From: Aggregatilinea lenta
Lineage (GTDB): Bacteria > Chloroflexota > Anaerolineae > Aggregatilineales > Aggregatilineaceae
Length of the DNA: 64,000 bases
Assembly (NCBI RefSeq): GCF_003569045.1
Contig: NZ_BFCB01000002.1
Coordinates: forward strand, 1,221,506-1,285,505
Direction of reading: 5' to 3'
Shown here: piece by piece, positions 27,915 through 36,850 of the stretch
Position numbering within the stretch: the stretch's first letter is position 1
Layout of the letters: each line of letters begins with the position of its first letter
The notes under the pieces: generated by a model
What the model was told of the DNA's origin: nothing
The model's database searches: none
Seen by the model: only the letters and a program-made list of their open reading frames with translations
Translations under genes and position numbers: made by a program

Positions 27915-29240
27915 TCAGGACTCTTGCGCCCGGTCGGTGCTGCCACTCGTGATGCGCTGCCAGTCTTCCGTGCCGCTGGGGGGCAGCACGGGGAAGCGTT
28001 TGCTCAGAAAATAGTGCATCACCTGATACACCATGCCGCGCTGCTGGGCGGAATAGGGCGCGACCGCCGGGAACAGCTCCTCGTCCAGCAGCTTGCCGCG
28101 CACGTAGCGCCCGAACAAGCGCAGCGTCGCCACGGTGGGCGCGGCCAGGATCACCCCCAACAGGCCCGCCAGACTGGAACCGATCAGGATGGCGACCAGC
28201 ACCACCAGCGGGTGCAGGTCCAGGCTGTTGCCCAAAATGCGCGGCACCAGGAAGATCGCTTCGAGTTGCTGGATCGCCATGTAGGCGCCGGCGGTTACCA
28301 GCGCAAAGGCAAGGCCCGCGTCCAGGCCAACGGTCGAGCTGGGTGAGGTCAGGGCGAACAGCACCGCCGGAATCGCCGAGAGCGTCGGCCCCAGGTTCGG
28401 GATGAACTCCAGGAACCCGGCCAGAATCGCCAGCAGCAGCGACTGTGGCAGGCCCAGGATCAGCGTCACCACGTAGGTGGCCGATCCAACCGCGACGCCG
28501 AGCATGATCTGCCCGCGCAGGTAAGCGTTCCAGATCAGGCCCAGCTCGTGAAACAGTCGGAGGATGTCGCCCCGGTACGATTCGGGTGTGGCGCGCACGA
28601 AGTAATCGATGAACGTCGGGCCGTCACGCATGATGTAGAACATCATCACCAGCGCCAGGAAGGTCGACACCACCACCGACACCGCGCCTCCGACGACGGT
28701 CAGGGCCGAGTCGGAGATGGAAAACAGCGCAGACTGAAGCGTGTCGCTGAAGGTACTGTCGCCGTTGGTACCGTCGGTCGTCTCCTCACCGAACGGCATC
28801 AAGCCCTGGATCTCCTCCCACGGCACGATCGTGAAATCGCCGATGGTGATCGGCTGGCTCAGGAACTCCTCGATGTCACCCTGCGTGCTCTCCATCAGGT
28901 CGGGCACGTCCTCCGCGAACTGGCGCAGCTGCGAGAGCGTCGCGGGGACGATCAGCCCGACGACGATGCCCATCAGGCCGAACAGCACCAGCCACGTCAT
29001 CAGCACGGCCAGCGTACGGCGCGACTCGTAGTGGTGCAGCCCGTAGAGGCGGTGCTCGAAGAAGTTCACCAGCGGTGAGAGCAGGTAGGCAAACACCACG
29101 GTCAGCACCAGCGAAGTCCACGTCGCGGCGTCAATACGCATCAACAGCCCTAAAAGCAAGACCACCATCACCAACGTCACGATGGTTTTGGTTGGCTTGC
29201 TCCAGGGCGGGCTTGTTACGGTGGGGACTCTGCCGGACAC
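27915..29240 (-). CDS. AI-2E family transporter / PerM-like membrane protein
   Basis: A 441-residue polytopic membrane protein. The N-terminal helices include IVTLVMVVLLLGLLMRI and WTSLVLTVVFAYLLSPLVNF. A ~100-residue soluble segment (LRQFAEDVPDLMESTQGDIE) follows. The C-terminal cluster holds GLPQSLLLAILAGFLEFIPNLGP and LLGVILAAPTVATLRL, typical of PF01594. Some members export autoinducer-2 or act as Na+/H+ antiporters, so the family name does not fix the substrate. GTG start. The 609 nt upstream are non-coding. Confidence 0.88.
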   Translation of the reverse strand: MSGRVPTVTSPPWSKPTKTIVTLVMVVLLLGLLMRIDAATWTSLVLTVVFAYLLSPLVNFFEHRLYGLHHYESRRTLAVLMTWLVLFGLMGIVVGLIVPATLSQLRQFAEDVPDLMESTQGDIEEFLSQPITIGDFTIVPWEEIQGLMPFGEETTDGTNGDSTFSDTLQSALFSISDSALTVVGGAVSVVVSTFLALVMMFYIMRDGPTFIDYFVRATPESYRGDILRLFHELGLIWNAYLRGQIMLGVAVGSATYVVTLILGLPQSLLLAILAGFLEFIPNLGPTLSAIPAVLFALTSPSSTVGLDAGLAFALVTAGAYMAIQQLEAIFLVPRILGNSLDLHPLVVLVAILIGSSLAGLLGVILAAPTVATLRLFGRYVRGKLLDEELFPAVAPYSAQQRGMVYQVMHYFLSKRFPVLPPSGTEDWQRITSGSTDRAQES

Positions 29241-29460
29241 GTTGTCACTCTGTTCTAGGGTTTAGGCCCCGTGTTAGCATCTCGATGTGAGAGGCGCTGA
29301 TACCCTTAATTGTAACCTGACGGGTAACGAAACGCTAACCTCGTGGGCAGTAAACGGCGCATTCCGCCGGTCCGCAGGCGGGCACACGAGGCGCATCTGA
29401 CCATACGCTGACCAGCCAATAGAACCGTGAATCACTGGTGAAAATTACACAAAGTGCGAC

Positions 29461-29489
29461 TTGGCTAATAGCGGTTCGCCTGCTACAAT
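29461..29489 (+). promoter_or_regulatory. Promoter of the NYN-domain gene
   Basis: TTGGCT, 17 nt, TACAAT with an extended TGC before the -10. A start near 29496 leaves a leader of about 350 nt. Confidence 0.72.
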
Positions 29490-29791
29490 GAAGTTGTGGG
29501 CAACGTAGCATGACCGACTCGCTGGAACGGTAAACAATCAGCTTTTGACGGTGGTGAATACGAAGAAATTTATGCCGAGATCTGATTTTGACCCGAAACC
29601 TTTTATTGCTTGAAGGCTTAGTGGTCTCAGACTCATCACTGCTGCCCAATATTACGCCCGTTTTTACGATAACTTAGGCTATAAGATTTAGCCTTATCCA
29701 CCACATGCTACACGCCCCCAATCTAGGTGAGAGTATCGCGGTGTTGAGATGCGGCTGTACATGGGCCGTGTAACAACACCCGTATGCAGTT

Positions 29792-29835
29792 TTGGCTATC
29801 CCTCATTAGCGCTGGTCGTCATGAGGCATAGCCAA
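29792..29835 (+). promoter_or_regulatory. Long hairpin beside the ribosome site of the NYN gene
   Basis: TTGGCTAT-C-CCTCAT, 14-nt loop, ATGAGG-C-ATAGCCAA: 14 pairs with one C/C mismatch, ending 14 nt before the start codon and next to the GAGG ribosome site. Well placed to control translation or to be a processing site. Confidence 0.6.
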
Positions 29836-29849
29836 CGTGAGGTTTATGG

Positions 29850-31958
29850 ATGACAGCCTACTTAATTGTCGATGTCGACGATCTGCTTCAACGCTTAGAG
29901 CAGCGGGGCGTCACGCCTGACGTCCCATCCATCGCGGCAGCCCTGATGAACAGCGCCGCGCTGGCAGCAGGACTCAAGAGTCCCGACGATCTGCGGGCCG
30001 TAGCCGTCGCGGACTGGAACCGGTACCGCCGTCCCAGCGGCAGTGCGGGCATCAGCGTACAGCAGGTCTTCGCGGGCGAAGGCTACGAACTCTTCAACGT
30101 GCCGGAACGCAAGTTTGTCACCGACGCGCTGTTGATGCACTACTTCTCGGTTGAATCCGACCCGGTGGACGAGCTGATCATCGCCACGACGCGCCTGGAC
30201 ATCTCGACGTTGGTACACCGCGTCCAGACGTCCGACCGCGCGCGTGTGCGTATCTGGGGCGACGAGCCACCGCCCGACGTGGAAGATGTGATCTTCCAGC
30301 CGCTGGAAGCGATCCTGGGCATCCCCAGCAAGACCGTCGCGCTGTACATCGATTTCGAGAACATCAGCATCAGCCTGAGCGAACAGGGCTACATCCTCGA
30401 CCTCGACAACGTGATCGAAGGCATGATCCGCCAGGCCCAAACACACGGGCAGGTGAGCCATATGGCGGCCTACGCGCCGTGGGGCCAGCGCGGCAGCCTT
30501 GCCCCGCTGACGGACCGCACCGGGCGCGAAGTGTCTGACGAAGCGCCGAGCCGCATGGCCCGCGCCAACATCGACCCCGTCTTCAGCCTGCCCGGCAAGA
30601 ACAGCGCCGACATGCGCATCGCCAAAGAGGTGCTTGGCGACAGCGCCAAAGCCGACAGCGCCGACGTATTCATCATCGCCAGCGGCGACCGCGACTTCAA
30701 CGAGGTCTTCAGCGCCGTGCGGAGCCGCAACAAGCAGGTGATCGTCTGGGGCGTGCGCGGCAGCACCAGCCGCCTCGTAGAATCCAACCCGGCGCTGAGC
30801 GTGGAATACGTTGAAGACTTCTGCAACCTGCACCGCCACAGCGAGGGGCCATCGGTTTACAACACCGCCCCGACCCTGACCCCGATCCAGGGCGGCGCGC
30901 TGCAGTACGAAGAGCCGGAATTCCGCCCGTCGCAGTGGTCGAGCGTTATCGTGCAGCTCGATCAGTTGCTGACGCAGATCGAAGACGAGACGGTCACGCT
31001 CGACGAGCTGGTCAACCAGCTCATCGAAGCGCATACGGTTCCCAACGAGGACCGCGCGGAAGATTTGATCTTCCAGGCGGCCAGCCGGGGCCTGCTCGAA
31101 TATGATCCCGATACCCAGCGTATCGGGCTGAACATGTCGCATCCCGTCGTGGACAAGACGTTCCTGATCCGCGACCGCATCGTGCACCGCGTCGCCAATA
31201 CGCTGCACGTGCGCGGCTGGGAATACGTCAACTACGGCTTCCTGCTCAAAGGCATCGGCATGGATCACGGCCTGGAAGGGCCGAGCCTGAACACGTCCGA
31301 TACGTGGCGCTCGGAATGGGTGGACTTCCTCGTGCGCGAAAACATCCTCGCGCGCGAGCTGGTGCCGCACCGCCACAACCCCGAAGACCTCGTGCCCGTG
31401 ATCAAGCTTGCGGACCTCGAAGTGGCGGCAACAGCGCAGAATCCGCCCGGCATCACCGAAGAAGACGTGCACGAGATGACGCGGCGCGTGATCGTCAGCG
31501 TCGAGCAGTTCACCAGCTTCCGGGGCTTCGCGTGGTGCCCACTGGGCAGCCTGCACCGTCGCCTGCGCCCGTTCGACCCCAGCACCACGTTCCAGCAGGC
31601 CGTCGAGGAGCTGCTGGAGATGGGCGCGGTCGTCGTGCGCGAGTACGAGAATCCGCAGAGCGACTACAAGACCAAAGGCATTTCGCTGGTCGACAGCTCG
31701 CCCATGGTGATCGACGTGCTGACCGAGCGCAATCGCTTCGTGCAGATCCTGCTGGACCTATACGAGCGCCGCGTGCCGATCTCGCGCGAGGTGTTGCAGG
31801 AACTGACTCAGATGGAAGATGAGGATCTGGATCTGTGGATTTCGATCATGCAGTCGGAAAACATCCTCAAGCCGGTGCCGGGCCAGCACGAGCTGTACAG
31901 TCTGTTCCGCACGCACCACACGGTCAGCCTGGTGGCGGGCGAGACGGCGGAAGAGTAG
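29850..31958 (+). CDS. Two-NYN-domain (PIN-like) putative ribonuclease with C-terminal winged-helix regions
   Basis: 702 residues. The second NYN domain (about 163-325) is canonical: VALYIDFENI (D168), NSADMRIAKEV (D254), VFIIASGDRDFNEVFSAVR (D280, D282) and KQVIVWGVRGSTS. These acids bind Mg2+ in PIN/NYN RNases of the LabA/DUF88 type. The first ~135 residues look like another NYN copy (YLIVDVDDLL, TDALLMHYF, ELIIATTRLDISTLVHRV), but the G-D of the SGD motif is lost, so it may be inactive. The remainder (350-702) is alpha-rich with probable winged-helix units, perhaps for RNA binding. It lies upstream of rpsO-pnp. A long structured leader precedes it. Confidence 0.82.
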   Translation: MTAYLIVDVDDLLQRLEQRGVTPDVPSIAAALMNSAALAAGLKSPDDLRAVAVADWNRYRRPSGSAGISVQQVFAGEGYELFNVPERKFVTDALLMHYFSVESDPVDELIIATTRLDISTLVHRVQTSDRARVRIWGDEPPPDVEDVIFQPLEAILGIPSKTVALYIDFENISISLSEQGYILDLDNVIEGMIRQAQTHGQVSHMAAYAPWGQRGSLAPLTDRTGREVSDEAPSRMARANIDPVFSLPGKNSADMRIAKEVLGDSAKADSADVFIIASGDRDFNEVFSAVRSRNKQVIVWGVRGSTSRLVESNPALSVEYVEDFCNLHRHSEGPSVYNTAPTLTPIQGGALQYEEPEFRPSQWSSVIVQLDQLLTQIEDETVTLDELVNQLIEAHTVPNEDRAEDLIFQAASRGLLEYDPDTQRIGLNMSHPVVDKTFLIRDRIVHRVANTLHVRGWEYVNYGFLLKGIGMDHGLEGPSLNTSDTWRSEWVDFLVRENILARELVPHRHNPEDLVPVIKLADLEVAATAQNPPGITEEDVHEMTRRVIVSVEQFTSFRGFAWCPLGSLHRRLRPFDPSTTFQQAVEELLEMGAVVVREYENPQSDYKTKGISLVDSSPMVIDVLTERNRFVQILLDLYERRVPISREVLQELTQMEDEDLDLWISIMQSENILKPVPGQHELYSLFRTHHTVSLVAGETAEE

Positions 31959-32017
31959 CGAGACCCAGGGACTGGGGATCAGGGATTGGTCGCTCGTCCG
32001 GCAGCAAACGTGAAATT

Positions 32018-32129
32018 GTAGGGGCGTATAACGATACGCCCCTTTTTGCTGCCCAGGTGACAGGTAGGCGACATCGTTCCCGGTCATCCCGGCTTTGCGC
32101 ATACCGGGCGGAGCAAGCCCCGCCTCTAC
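32018..32129. repeat. Pair of GTAG-type REP-like palindromes
   Basis: 32018-32042 reads GTAGGGGCGTAT-AACG-ATACGCCCC and is followed by TTTTT, so it may also terminate the NYN transcript. 32105-32129 reads GGGCGGAG-CAAG-CCCCGCCTCTAC. Confidence 0.72.
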
Positions 32130-32214
32130 GGGTCACGTGAGGCATTGAGCGTGGGAGAAACTTGCATTTTCTCGCTCAAAAAGTGCATAACAGCCTCCAG
32201 ATAAAGGAAGAACC

Positions 32215-32412
32215 TTGAATCAGCTTAAGACTTTACGCAAAATGTATATTCCTCTGCTCGTCTTCTGGGGAATTGTTTTTGTTTACTTCATTTTAACGTC
32301 AAGTGTTGATGAAAAACTGAGGCTAGTCGCGACAGCAATCAGTATAACGGTAGTGGGTTTTACCACGTCGCTTATCATGGCTTTTATCTTTGGCAGAAAA
32401 AAACATCAGTAG
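32215..32412 (+). CDS. Small two-helix membrane protein, AT-rich gene
   Basis: 65 residues: basic start (NQLKTLRK), helix MYIPLLVFWGIVFVYFIL, short polar loop, helix ISITVVGFTTSLIMAFIF, and a basic end GRKKHQ. The TTG start is supported by AAAGGAAG 6 nt upstream. Base composition is clearly more AT-rich than the neighbours, so it may be a recent arrival. Function unknown. Confidence 0.6.
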   Translation: MNQLKTLRKMYIPLLVFWGIVFVYFILTSSVDEKLRLVATAISITVVGFTTSLIMAFIFGRKKHQ

Positions 32413-32507
32413 CCGTGCGACTGAAAAGACACCGTATATCCCTGGCAGTTCCCCGCCTCTGTATACATTCACCAAACCGCGCCACGCCCGCCCTGACTCA
32501 TTGAGCC

Positions 32508-32536
32508 TTTCCATCTCCCCCGCGAGTTGATATAAT
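32508..32536 (+). promoter_or_regulatory. Promoter of rpsO
   Basis: Perfect TATAAT with extended TGA before it; the -35 (TTTCCA, 17-nt spacing) is weak. It gives a leader of ~90 nt before rpsO, where S15 autoregulation occurs in other bacteria. Confidence 0.6.
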
Positions 32537-32631
32537 CATCACGGGTGTTAAACCTATTGACCGTGACCGGTGGGCCAACGTCCCGGACCATCTGGTGACA
32601 ATAGCTTTATACCGAAGGGATGTACAACAGC

Positions 32632-32901
32632 ATGGGACTTGACAAGAGCATCAAAACCGATCTGATCCAGAACTACGCCCGCCATGACGGGGACACCGGC
32701 TCACCGGAAGTCCAGATCGCCATTCTGACGACCCGCATCGAACAGCTCACCGAGCACCTGCGGGTGCACAAGCATGACGAGCACAGTCGCCGCGGCCTGC
32801 TCAAGTTGGTCGGCCAGCGCCGGCGCCACTTGAAGTACCTGAGCCGCAAAAGCCCCGAAAGCTACCGCGAGCTGATCCAACGTCTGGGTCTGCGCCGCTA
32901 A
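32632..32901 (+). CDS. rpsO: 30S ribosomal protein uS15
   Basis: 89 residues, the exact usual length: [57 protein letters not shown], and [21 protein letters not shown]15 binds 16S rRNA early in 30S assembly and often represses its own mRNA. An in-frame ATG four codons upstream sits directly on GAAGGG and is too close to be the start. Followed by pnp, the classic rpsO-pnp arrangement. Confidence 0.97.
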   Translation: MGLDKSIKTDLIQNYARHDGDTGSPEVQIAILTTRIEQLTEHLRVHKHDEHSRRGLLKLVGQRRRHLKYLSRKSPESYRELIQRLGLRR

Positions 32902-32913
32902 ACTCAGAAAACC

Positions 32914-32944
32914 AACGCGCGGATCGAGGTTTGATCCGCGCGTT
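32914..32944 (+). terminator. Hairpin between rpsO and pnp
   Basis: Perfect 12-bp stem AACGCGCGGATC / GATCCGCGCGTT with a 7-nt loop. No true T-run, so it may be an RNase III processing site or weak terminator, as in other rpsO-pnp operons. Confidence 0.6.
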
Positions 32945-33084
32945 CGTTTGAACAAGAAAGAAGTTGTCGTTTGCCCGGAGTGACAGGTATTGGAACATGC
33001 TCTCAAGCGGCCAGAATTCTGGCACGCGGCTTGAGTGTATCTTCCAGTCCCTGCCTCCGGGCGCTTTAGTCTACGGAGGATTCC

Positions 33085-35406
33085 ATGACTACAGGTAACG
33101 GCGGGATGCCCGCCAACCAACGCTTCGTGGCACACGTTGCCGACCGCGAAGTCGTGATTGAAACCGGCAAGCTGGCCGAGCAGGCCGGTGGAGCCGTGAC
33201 CGTCCGCATGGGCGACACGGTGGTCTTCGCCACGGCGACCATGAGTTCGACCGCGCGCGAAGGTATCGACTTTTTCCCGCTGAGCGTGGACTATGAAGAG
33301 AAACTCTACGCTGCAGGCCGCATCCCCGGCAGTTTTATGCGCCGTGAGGGTCGCCCGTCCGAGGCGAGCATCCTGATCTCGCGCGTCACCGACCGCCCGC
33401 TGCGCCCGCTGTTCCCCAAGGACATGCGCAACGAAGTGCAGGTGATCGTCACCTCACTCAGCCACGACCAGGAAAACCACGCCGACATGCTGGCGATTAT
33501 CGCCGCCAGCGCCGCACTGACCATCTCCGACGCGCCGTGGGGCGGCCCGATCGGTGCGGTACGGGTTGGCCTGATCGACGGCGAGTTCGTCGCCAACCCG
33601 ACCATCCCTGATATGGATAACAGCACGCTCGACCTGCGCATGGCGGCCACCGCCGACGCGATCATCATGGTCGAAGCGGGCGCCAACGAAGTGGACGAGG
33701 AAACGATGGTCCGCGCCCTGCGTTTCGGTCACGACGCCTTGCAGGACCTGGTTCGTGCCCAGAACGAGATGCGCGAGCAGCTCGGCAAGCCCAAGCGCGA
33801 CTATGCGTCCACCGGCATCGACCAGGTGCTGGCCACCGAAGTCGAAGACAAGGTGCGCGACGATATCGCCAACATCCTCGCCACCCGTCCTGAGCGCGAC
33901 GCCCGCAACGAGGCGCTGGATGCGCTGCGCGAGCGCCTGATCACCGAATACGAAGAGGCGGGTCCTGCCCCCGAAGTAGACGGCGGCGTCAGCCCGAAGA
34001 TCGTGCGCGAAGTGATCGACGACACGCTGAAAAAGGAAATGCGGCGGCGCATCATCGAAGAGGGCCTGCGACCCGATGGGCGCGATATGGTGACCATTCG
34101 CCCGCTGGCCGCCGAGATCGACATCGTCCCGCGCGTGCACGGCTCCGGTCTGTTCAAGCGCGGCCAGACGCAGGTGCTCAGCATCTGCACGCTCGGCACC
34201 CCGCGCGACAGCCAGCCGCTCGACGGGCTGTACCCTGAAGACCAGAAGCGCTTCATGCATCACTACAACTTCCCGCCCTACAGCACGGGCGAAACGTGGT
34301 TCCTGCGCGGCCCCAAGCGCCGTGAAATCGGGCACGGCGCACTGGCGGAAACCGCTCTGCGCGCGATGATCCCGGCGGAAGACGTGTTCCCCTACACCAT
34401 CCGCGTCGTGAGCGAGGTCATGTCCTCCAACGGCAGCACCAGCATGGGCAGCGTCTGCGCGAGCACCCTGGCTTTGATGGCCGGCGGCGTGCCGATGATC
34501 CGCCCTGTGGCGGGTATCGCGATGGGCCTGATCAAAGAAGGCGACCGTACCGCCGTGCTGACCGACATCCAGGGCATGGAAGACCACCTGGGCGATATGG
34601 ACTTCAAGGTCGCGGGAACCAGCGAGGGCATCACCGCCCTGCAGATGGACATCAAGATCACGGGCGTCAGCGACGACGTGCTGCGCCAGGCACTCAGCCA
34701 GGCGCACGATGCGCGGTTGCAGATCCTGGACGTGATGCTGGCCGTTATCCCTGCCCCGCGCGACCACCTGAGCGAGTACGCGCCGCGCATCGAGATGGTC
34801 CAGATCAACGTCGAGAAGATCGGCATGGTGATCGGACCGGGCGGCAAGACCATCCGCCGCATCCAGGAAGAAACCTCGACCAAGATCGACATCGAGGAAA
34901 CCGGCATGATCTTCATCGCCAGCGTGGATGGCCCCAGCGCCGACCGCGCCCGCGACATGATCCTGGCCCTGGTCGAAGAACCGGAATTGGGCCGCATCTA
35001 CACGGGCCGCGTGGTCCGCGTGGAGTCCTACGGCGCGTTCGTCGAGCTGCTGCCCGGCAAGGACGGCCTCGTGCCGATCAGCCAGCTGGCCGATCACCAC
35101 GTTGTGGAAACCAGCGACGAAGTGAGCATGGGCGACGAGATCATGGTCATGATCACCGACATCGACTCCGACAACAAGATCCGGCTTAGCCGTCAGGCCG
35201 TGCTGGAAGGCTGGACGCTGGAAGAAGCGCGTGCGGCAGATCCGCGCATCGGCAGCGGCGGACGTCGCGGCGGTGGCGGCAATCGAGGCGGCGGTGACCG
35301 TCGCGGTGGCGGCGGCGGTGATCGTCGTGGTGGCGGTGGCGGCAATCGTGGCGGCGGCAGCGGCGGTGGTGGAAATCGCGGCGGTGGCGGCGGCGGTCGT
35401 TACTAG
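33085..35406 (+). CDS. pnp: Polyribonucleotide nucleotidyltransferase (PNPase) with Gly/Arg-rich tail
   Basis: 3'-5' phosphorolytic exoribonuclease, 773 residues. First RNase PH domain (DRPLRPLFPKDMRNEVQVIV), helical linker, second RNase PH domain (GSGLFKRGQTQVLSICTLGT and VSEVMSSNGSTSMGSVCAST). A KH domain (EKIGMVIGPGGKTIRRIQEE) and an S1 domain (RVVRVESYGAFVELLPGKDGL) follow. The last ~55 residues form a nearly pure Gly/Arg/Asn tail with RRGGGG and NRGGG repeats, absent from E. coli PNPase and likely an extra RNA-binding arm. ATG with GGAGGA ribosome site. Confidence 0.98.
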   Translation: MTTGNGGMPANQRFVAHVADREVVIETGKLAEQAGGAVTVRMGDTVVFATATMSSTAREGIDFFPLSVDYEEKLYAAGRIPGSFMRREGRPSEASILISRVTDRPLRPLFPKDMRNEVQVIVTSLSHDQENHADMLAIIAASAALTISDAPWGGPIGAVRVGLIDGEFVANPTIPDMDNSTLDLRMAATADAIIMVEAGANEVDEETMVRALRFGHDALQDLVRAQNEMREQLGKPKRDYASTGIDQVLATEVEDKVRDDIANILATRPERDARNEALDALRERLITEYEEAGPAPEVDGGVSPKIVREVIDDTLKKEMRRRIIEEGLRPDGRDMVTIRPLAAEIDIVPRVHGSGLFKRGQTQVLSICTLGTPRDSQPLDGLYPEDQKRFMHHYNFPPYSTGETWFLRGPKRREIGHGALAETALRAMIPAEDVFPYTIRVVSEVMSSNGSTSMGSVCASTLALMAGGVPMIRPVAGIAMGLIKEGDRTAVLTDIQGMEDHLGDMDFKVAGTSEGITALQMDIKITGVSDDVLRQALSQAHDARLQILDVMLAVIPAPRDHLSEYAPRIEMVQINVEKIGMVIGPGGKTIRRIQEETSTKIDIEETGMIFIASVDGPSADRARDMILALVEEPELGRIYTGRVVRVESYGAFVELLPGKDGLVPISQLADHHVVETSDEVSMGDEIMVMITDIDSDNKIRLSRQAVLEGWTLEEARAADPRIGSGGRRGGGGNRGGGDRRGGGGGDRRGGGGGNRGGGSGGGGNRGGGGGGRY

Positions 35407-35427
35407 ACCCCATACCTGAGAAACCAG

Positions 35428-35458
35428 AACGCCCGGCGAGTTGTGCCGGGCGTTTTTT
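35428..35458 (+). terminator. Intrinsic terminator of pnp
   Basis: AACGCCCGGC, 7-nt loop, GCCGGGCGTT with a run of six T residues. Confidence 0.92.
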
Positions 35459-35487
35459 GTTGATCCGCCGAACCGGGTGAAACTCCC

Positions 35488-35973
35488 CTACCCGGCGGGG
35501 TGTGCGAATTCAGCCTCGCGCAGGTCCAACAGGCGTTGGACCTGCCACGCGCGCTCCCGTTCGACGGCGGCGTCCGCGTCCGCGTCGCTGCTGGCGCGGT
35601 GAAGCGCTTGCAGCGCGTAAATCGCCGCGCCCGGCGCATGCGCATATACATGTGCCGTCGCGACGGCCTGCCCCGCGGCGCGAGCCGCGGAACGGGCCGG
35701 ACTGTCCTCGCCCACCTCACGCGCGGCGGCGTGCGAGTCCAGCGACGCCTTGCGGATGACGGCCATCCTGAACTCGCCGGTGTCGATCCACGCCTGGAGC
35801 GTGACGAGCGCCTGCCGGGGGCGCGGGTCGTCGGGGAACTGATCCTCGAAATAGGGCAGTACCCGCTCGGCGCAGTCGATCGCCCAGCGGGCCAGCGTCT
35901 TTTGATCCGTGCTCTCCACAAGGTCCGTGAAGACGGCTTTGTGCTGAAGCAGCGAAAATTTGGATTTGCTCAT
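35488..35973 (-). CDS. Imm-5-like putative immunity protein
   Basis: 161 residues, all-alpha. The pattern ARWAIDCAERVLPYFEDQ, DDPRPRQAL, ARSAARAAGQAVATAHVYAH, and APGAAIYALQALHRA matches proteins annotated 'putative immunity protein, Imm-5-like'. The family name comes from polymorphic-toxin loci, but no toxin is visible here, so the real role may be different. ATG with GGAGG at 4 nt (35973); the longer upstream frame overlaps the next gene and is rejected. Confidence 0.68.
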   Translation of the reverse strand: MSKSKFSLLQHKAVFTDLVESTDQKTLARWAIDCAERVLPYFEDQFPDDPRPRQALVTLQAWIDTGEFRMAVIRKASLDSHAAAREVGEDSPARSAARAAGQAVATAHVYAHAPGAAIYALQALHRASSDADADAAVERERAWQVQRLLDLREAEFAHPAG

Positions 35974-36032
35974 GGAACCTCCATAGCAGCCAATTCGGGC
36001 GGCTATTCTACCACGCTCCACTCGCACGCCGC

Positions 36033-36830
36033 TTACCCCTCTGGCGGGAAGTACGCCAGCGCCTTGAAGCTCGACGGGACCTCGAACGGCGCGTCCAGGT
36101 CGATCCCCTCGCGCGCCGCGGCCTCGCGCATGGCCGTGACGCCGCGCACGATCACCGCGTCCGGCAGCCGCCAGCACTGCGACCAGATGCGCTCTTCCAT
36201 GCGGCGAATGTGCTCGCGCGGGGTGCGCGTCTGCGTGTACTCGTAGATGTGCGGCTCGCCGTCCTGCCGCCAGCCTTCATCGGCCAGAAACGTGCCGTAC
36301 TGCGCGCGCGACACGCCCACGTTTTCCATGCGGTCGCGTCCAACGGCCTCGTCCCAGGCCTGCGAGAGCGTTTCGTGCACCGGGCTGAGCTTGTCTGGCT
36401 GGTCGTAAAACGCGCTGACCAGCCGCGCGCCGGGCTTGAGAGCACGCGCTACTTCGCGCAGCGCGGTCTGCCACGCCGGAATCAGGTGGAAAACGTGCAC
36501 GGCGACCGCACCATCAAACGCGTTCGCGAGCAGCGGCAGGTGCGTCGCATCCCCCAGCACGGGATAGACCGCCCGCCCGGTGCGCTTGTCGAGCAGCCGC
36601 CCCATCATCGCGCGCGACAGATCCACCCCGACCACGGCGCGCACGTGTGCCGCCAAGGGCAGCGCAATGCGTCCGGTGCCAATGCCCACTTCCAGCACGC
36701 GGTCGCCGGACGCGAACCCGCCCGCGCGGGCCATCAGCGCGATGGCAGGCCCCTCCACACCCGGCGCAAAGCCGCGCGTCTCGTCATAATAGTCGACAGC
36801 AGGGTCAAAGACGATGGATTCCGAGGACAT
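36033..36830 (-). CDS. Class I SAM-dependent methyltransferase
   Basis: 265 residues. The SAM site is DRVLEVGIGTGRIALPLA (motif I) with VVGVDLSRAMM; motif IV region AFDGAVAVHVFHLIPAW and motif VI LREVARALKPGARLVSAF. Typical of the UbiE/Methyltransf_11 group; acceptor unknown. The C-terminal YTQTRTPREHIRRMEERIWS is common in this group. A 20-nt gap follows the GYD gene on the same strand. Confidence 0.87.
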   Translation of the reverse strand: MSSESIVFDPAVDYYDETRGFAPGVEGPAIALMARAGGFASGDRVLEVGIGTGRIALPLAAHVRAVVGVDLSRAMMGRLLDKRTGRAVYPVLGDATHLPLLANAFDGAVAVHVFHLIPAWQTALREVARALKPGARLVSAFYDQPDKLSPVHETLSQAWDEAVGRDRMENVGVSRAQYGTFLADEGWRQDGEPHIYEYTQTRTPREHIRRMEERIWSQCWRLPDAVIVRGVTAMREAAAREGIDLDAPFEVPSSFKALAYFPPEG

Positions 36831-36850
36831 GACGCACCCTTTCGCAAGCG

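Larger units (their letters stand above)
29241..29849. other. 609-nt gene-free region, leader of the NYN gene
   Basis: AT-richer than its surroundings and without a supported frame. It contains the promoter at 29461-29489 and several hairpins in the transcribed part: AGGCTA/TAGCCT (29676-29694), GTGTTG/CAACAC enclosing CGGC/GCCG (29741-29779), and the long stem at 29792-29835. I could not match it to a known riboswitch, tmRNA or RNase P. Confidence 0.65.

Noticed and set aside
29496-29849. Known riboswitch in the NYN leader
   Set aside because: No match by eye to common classes (cobalamin, SAM, c-di-GMP, c-di-AMP, TPP, glycine); kept as an unassigned structured leader.
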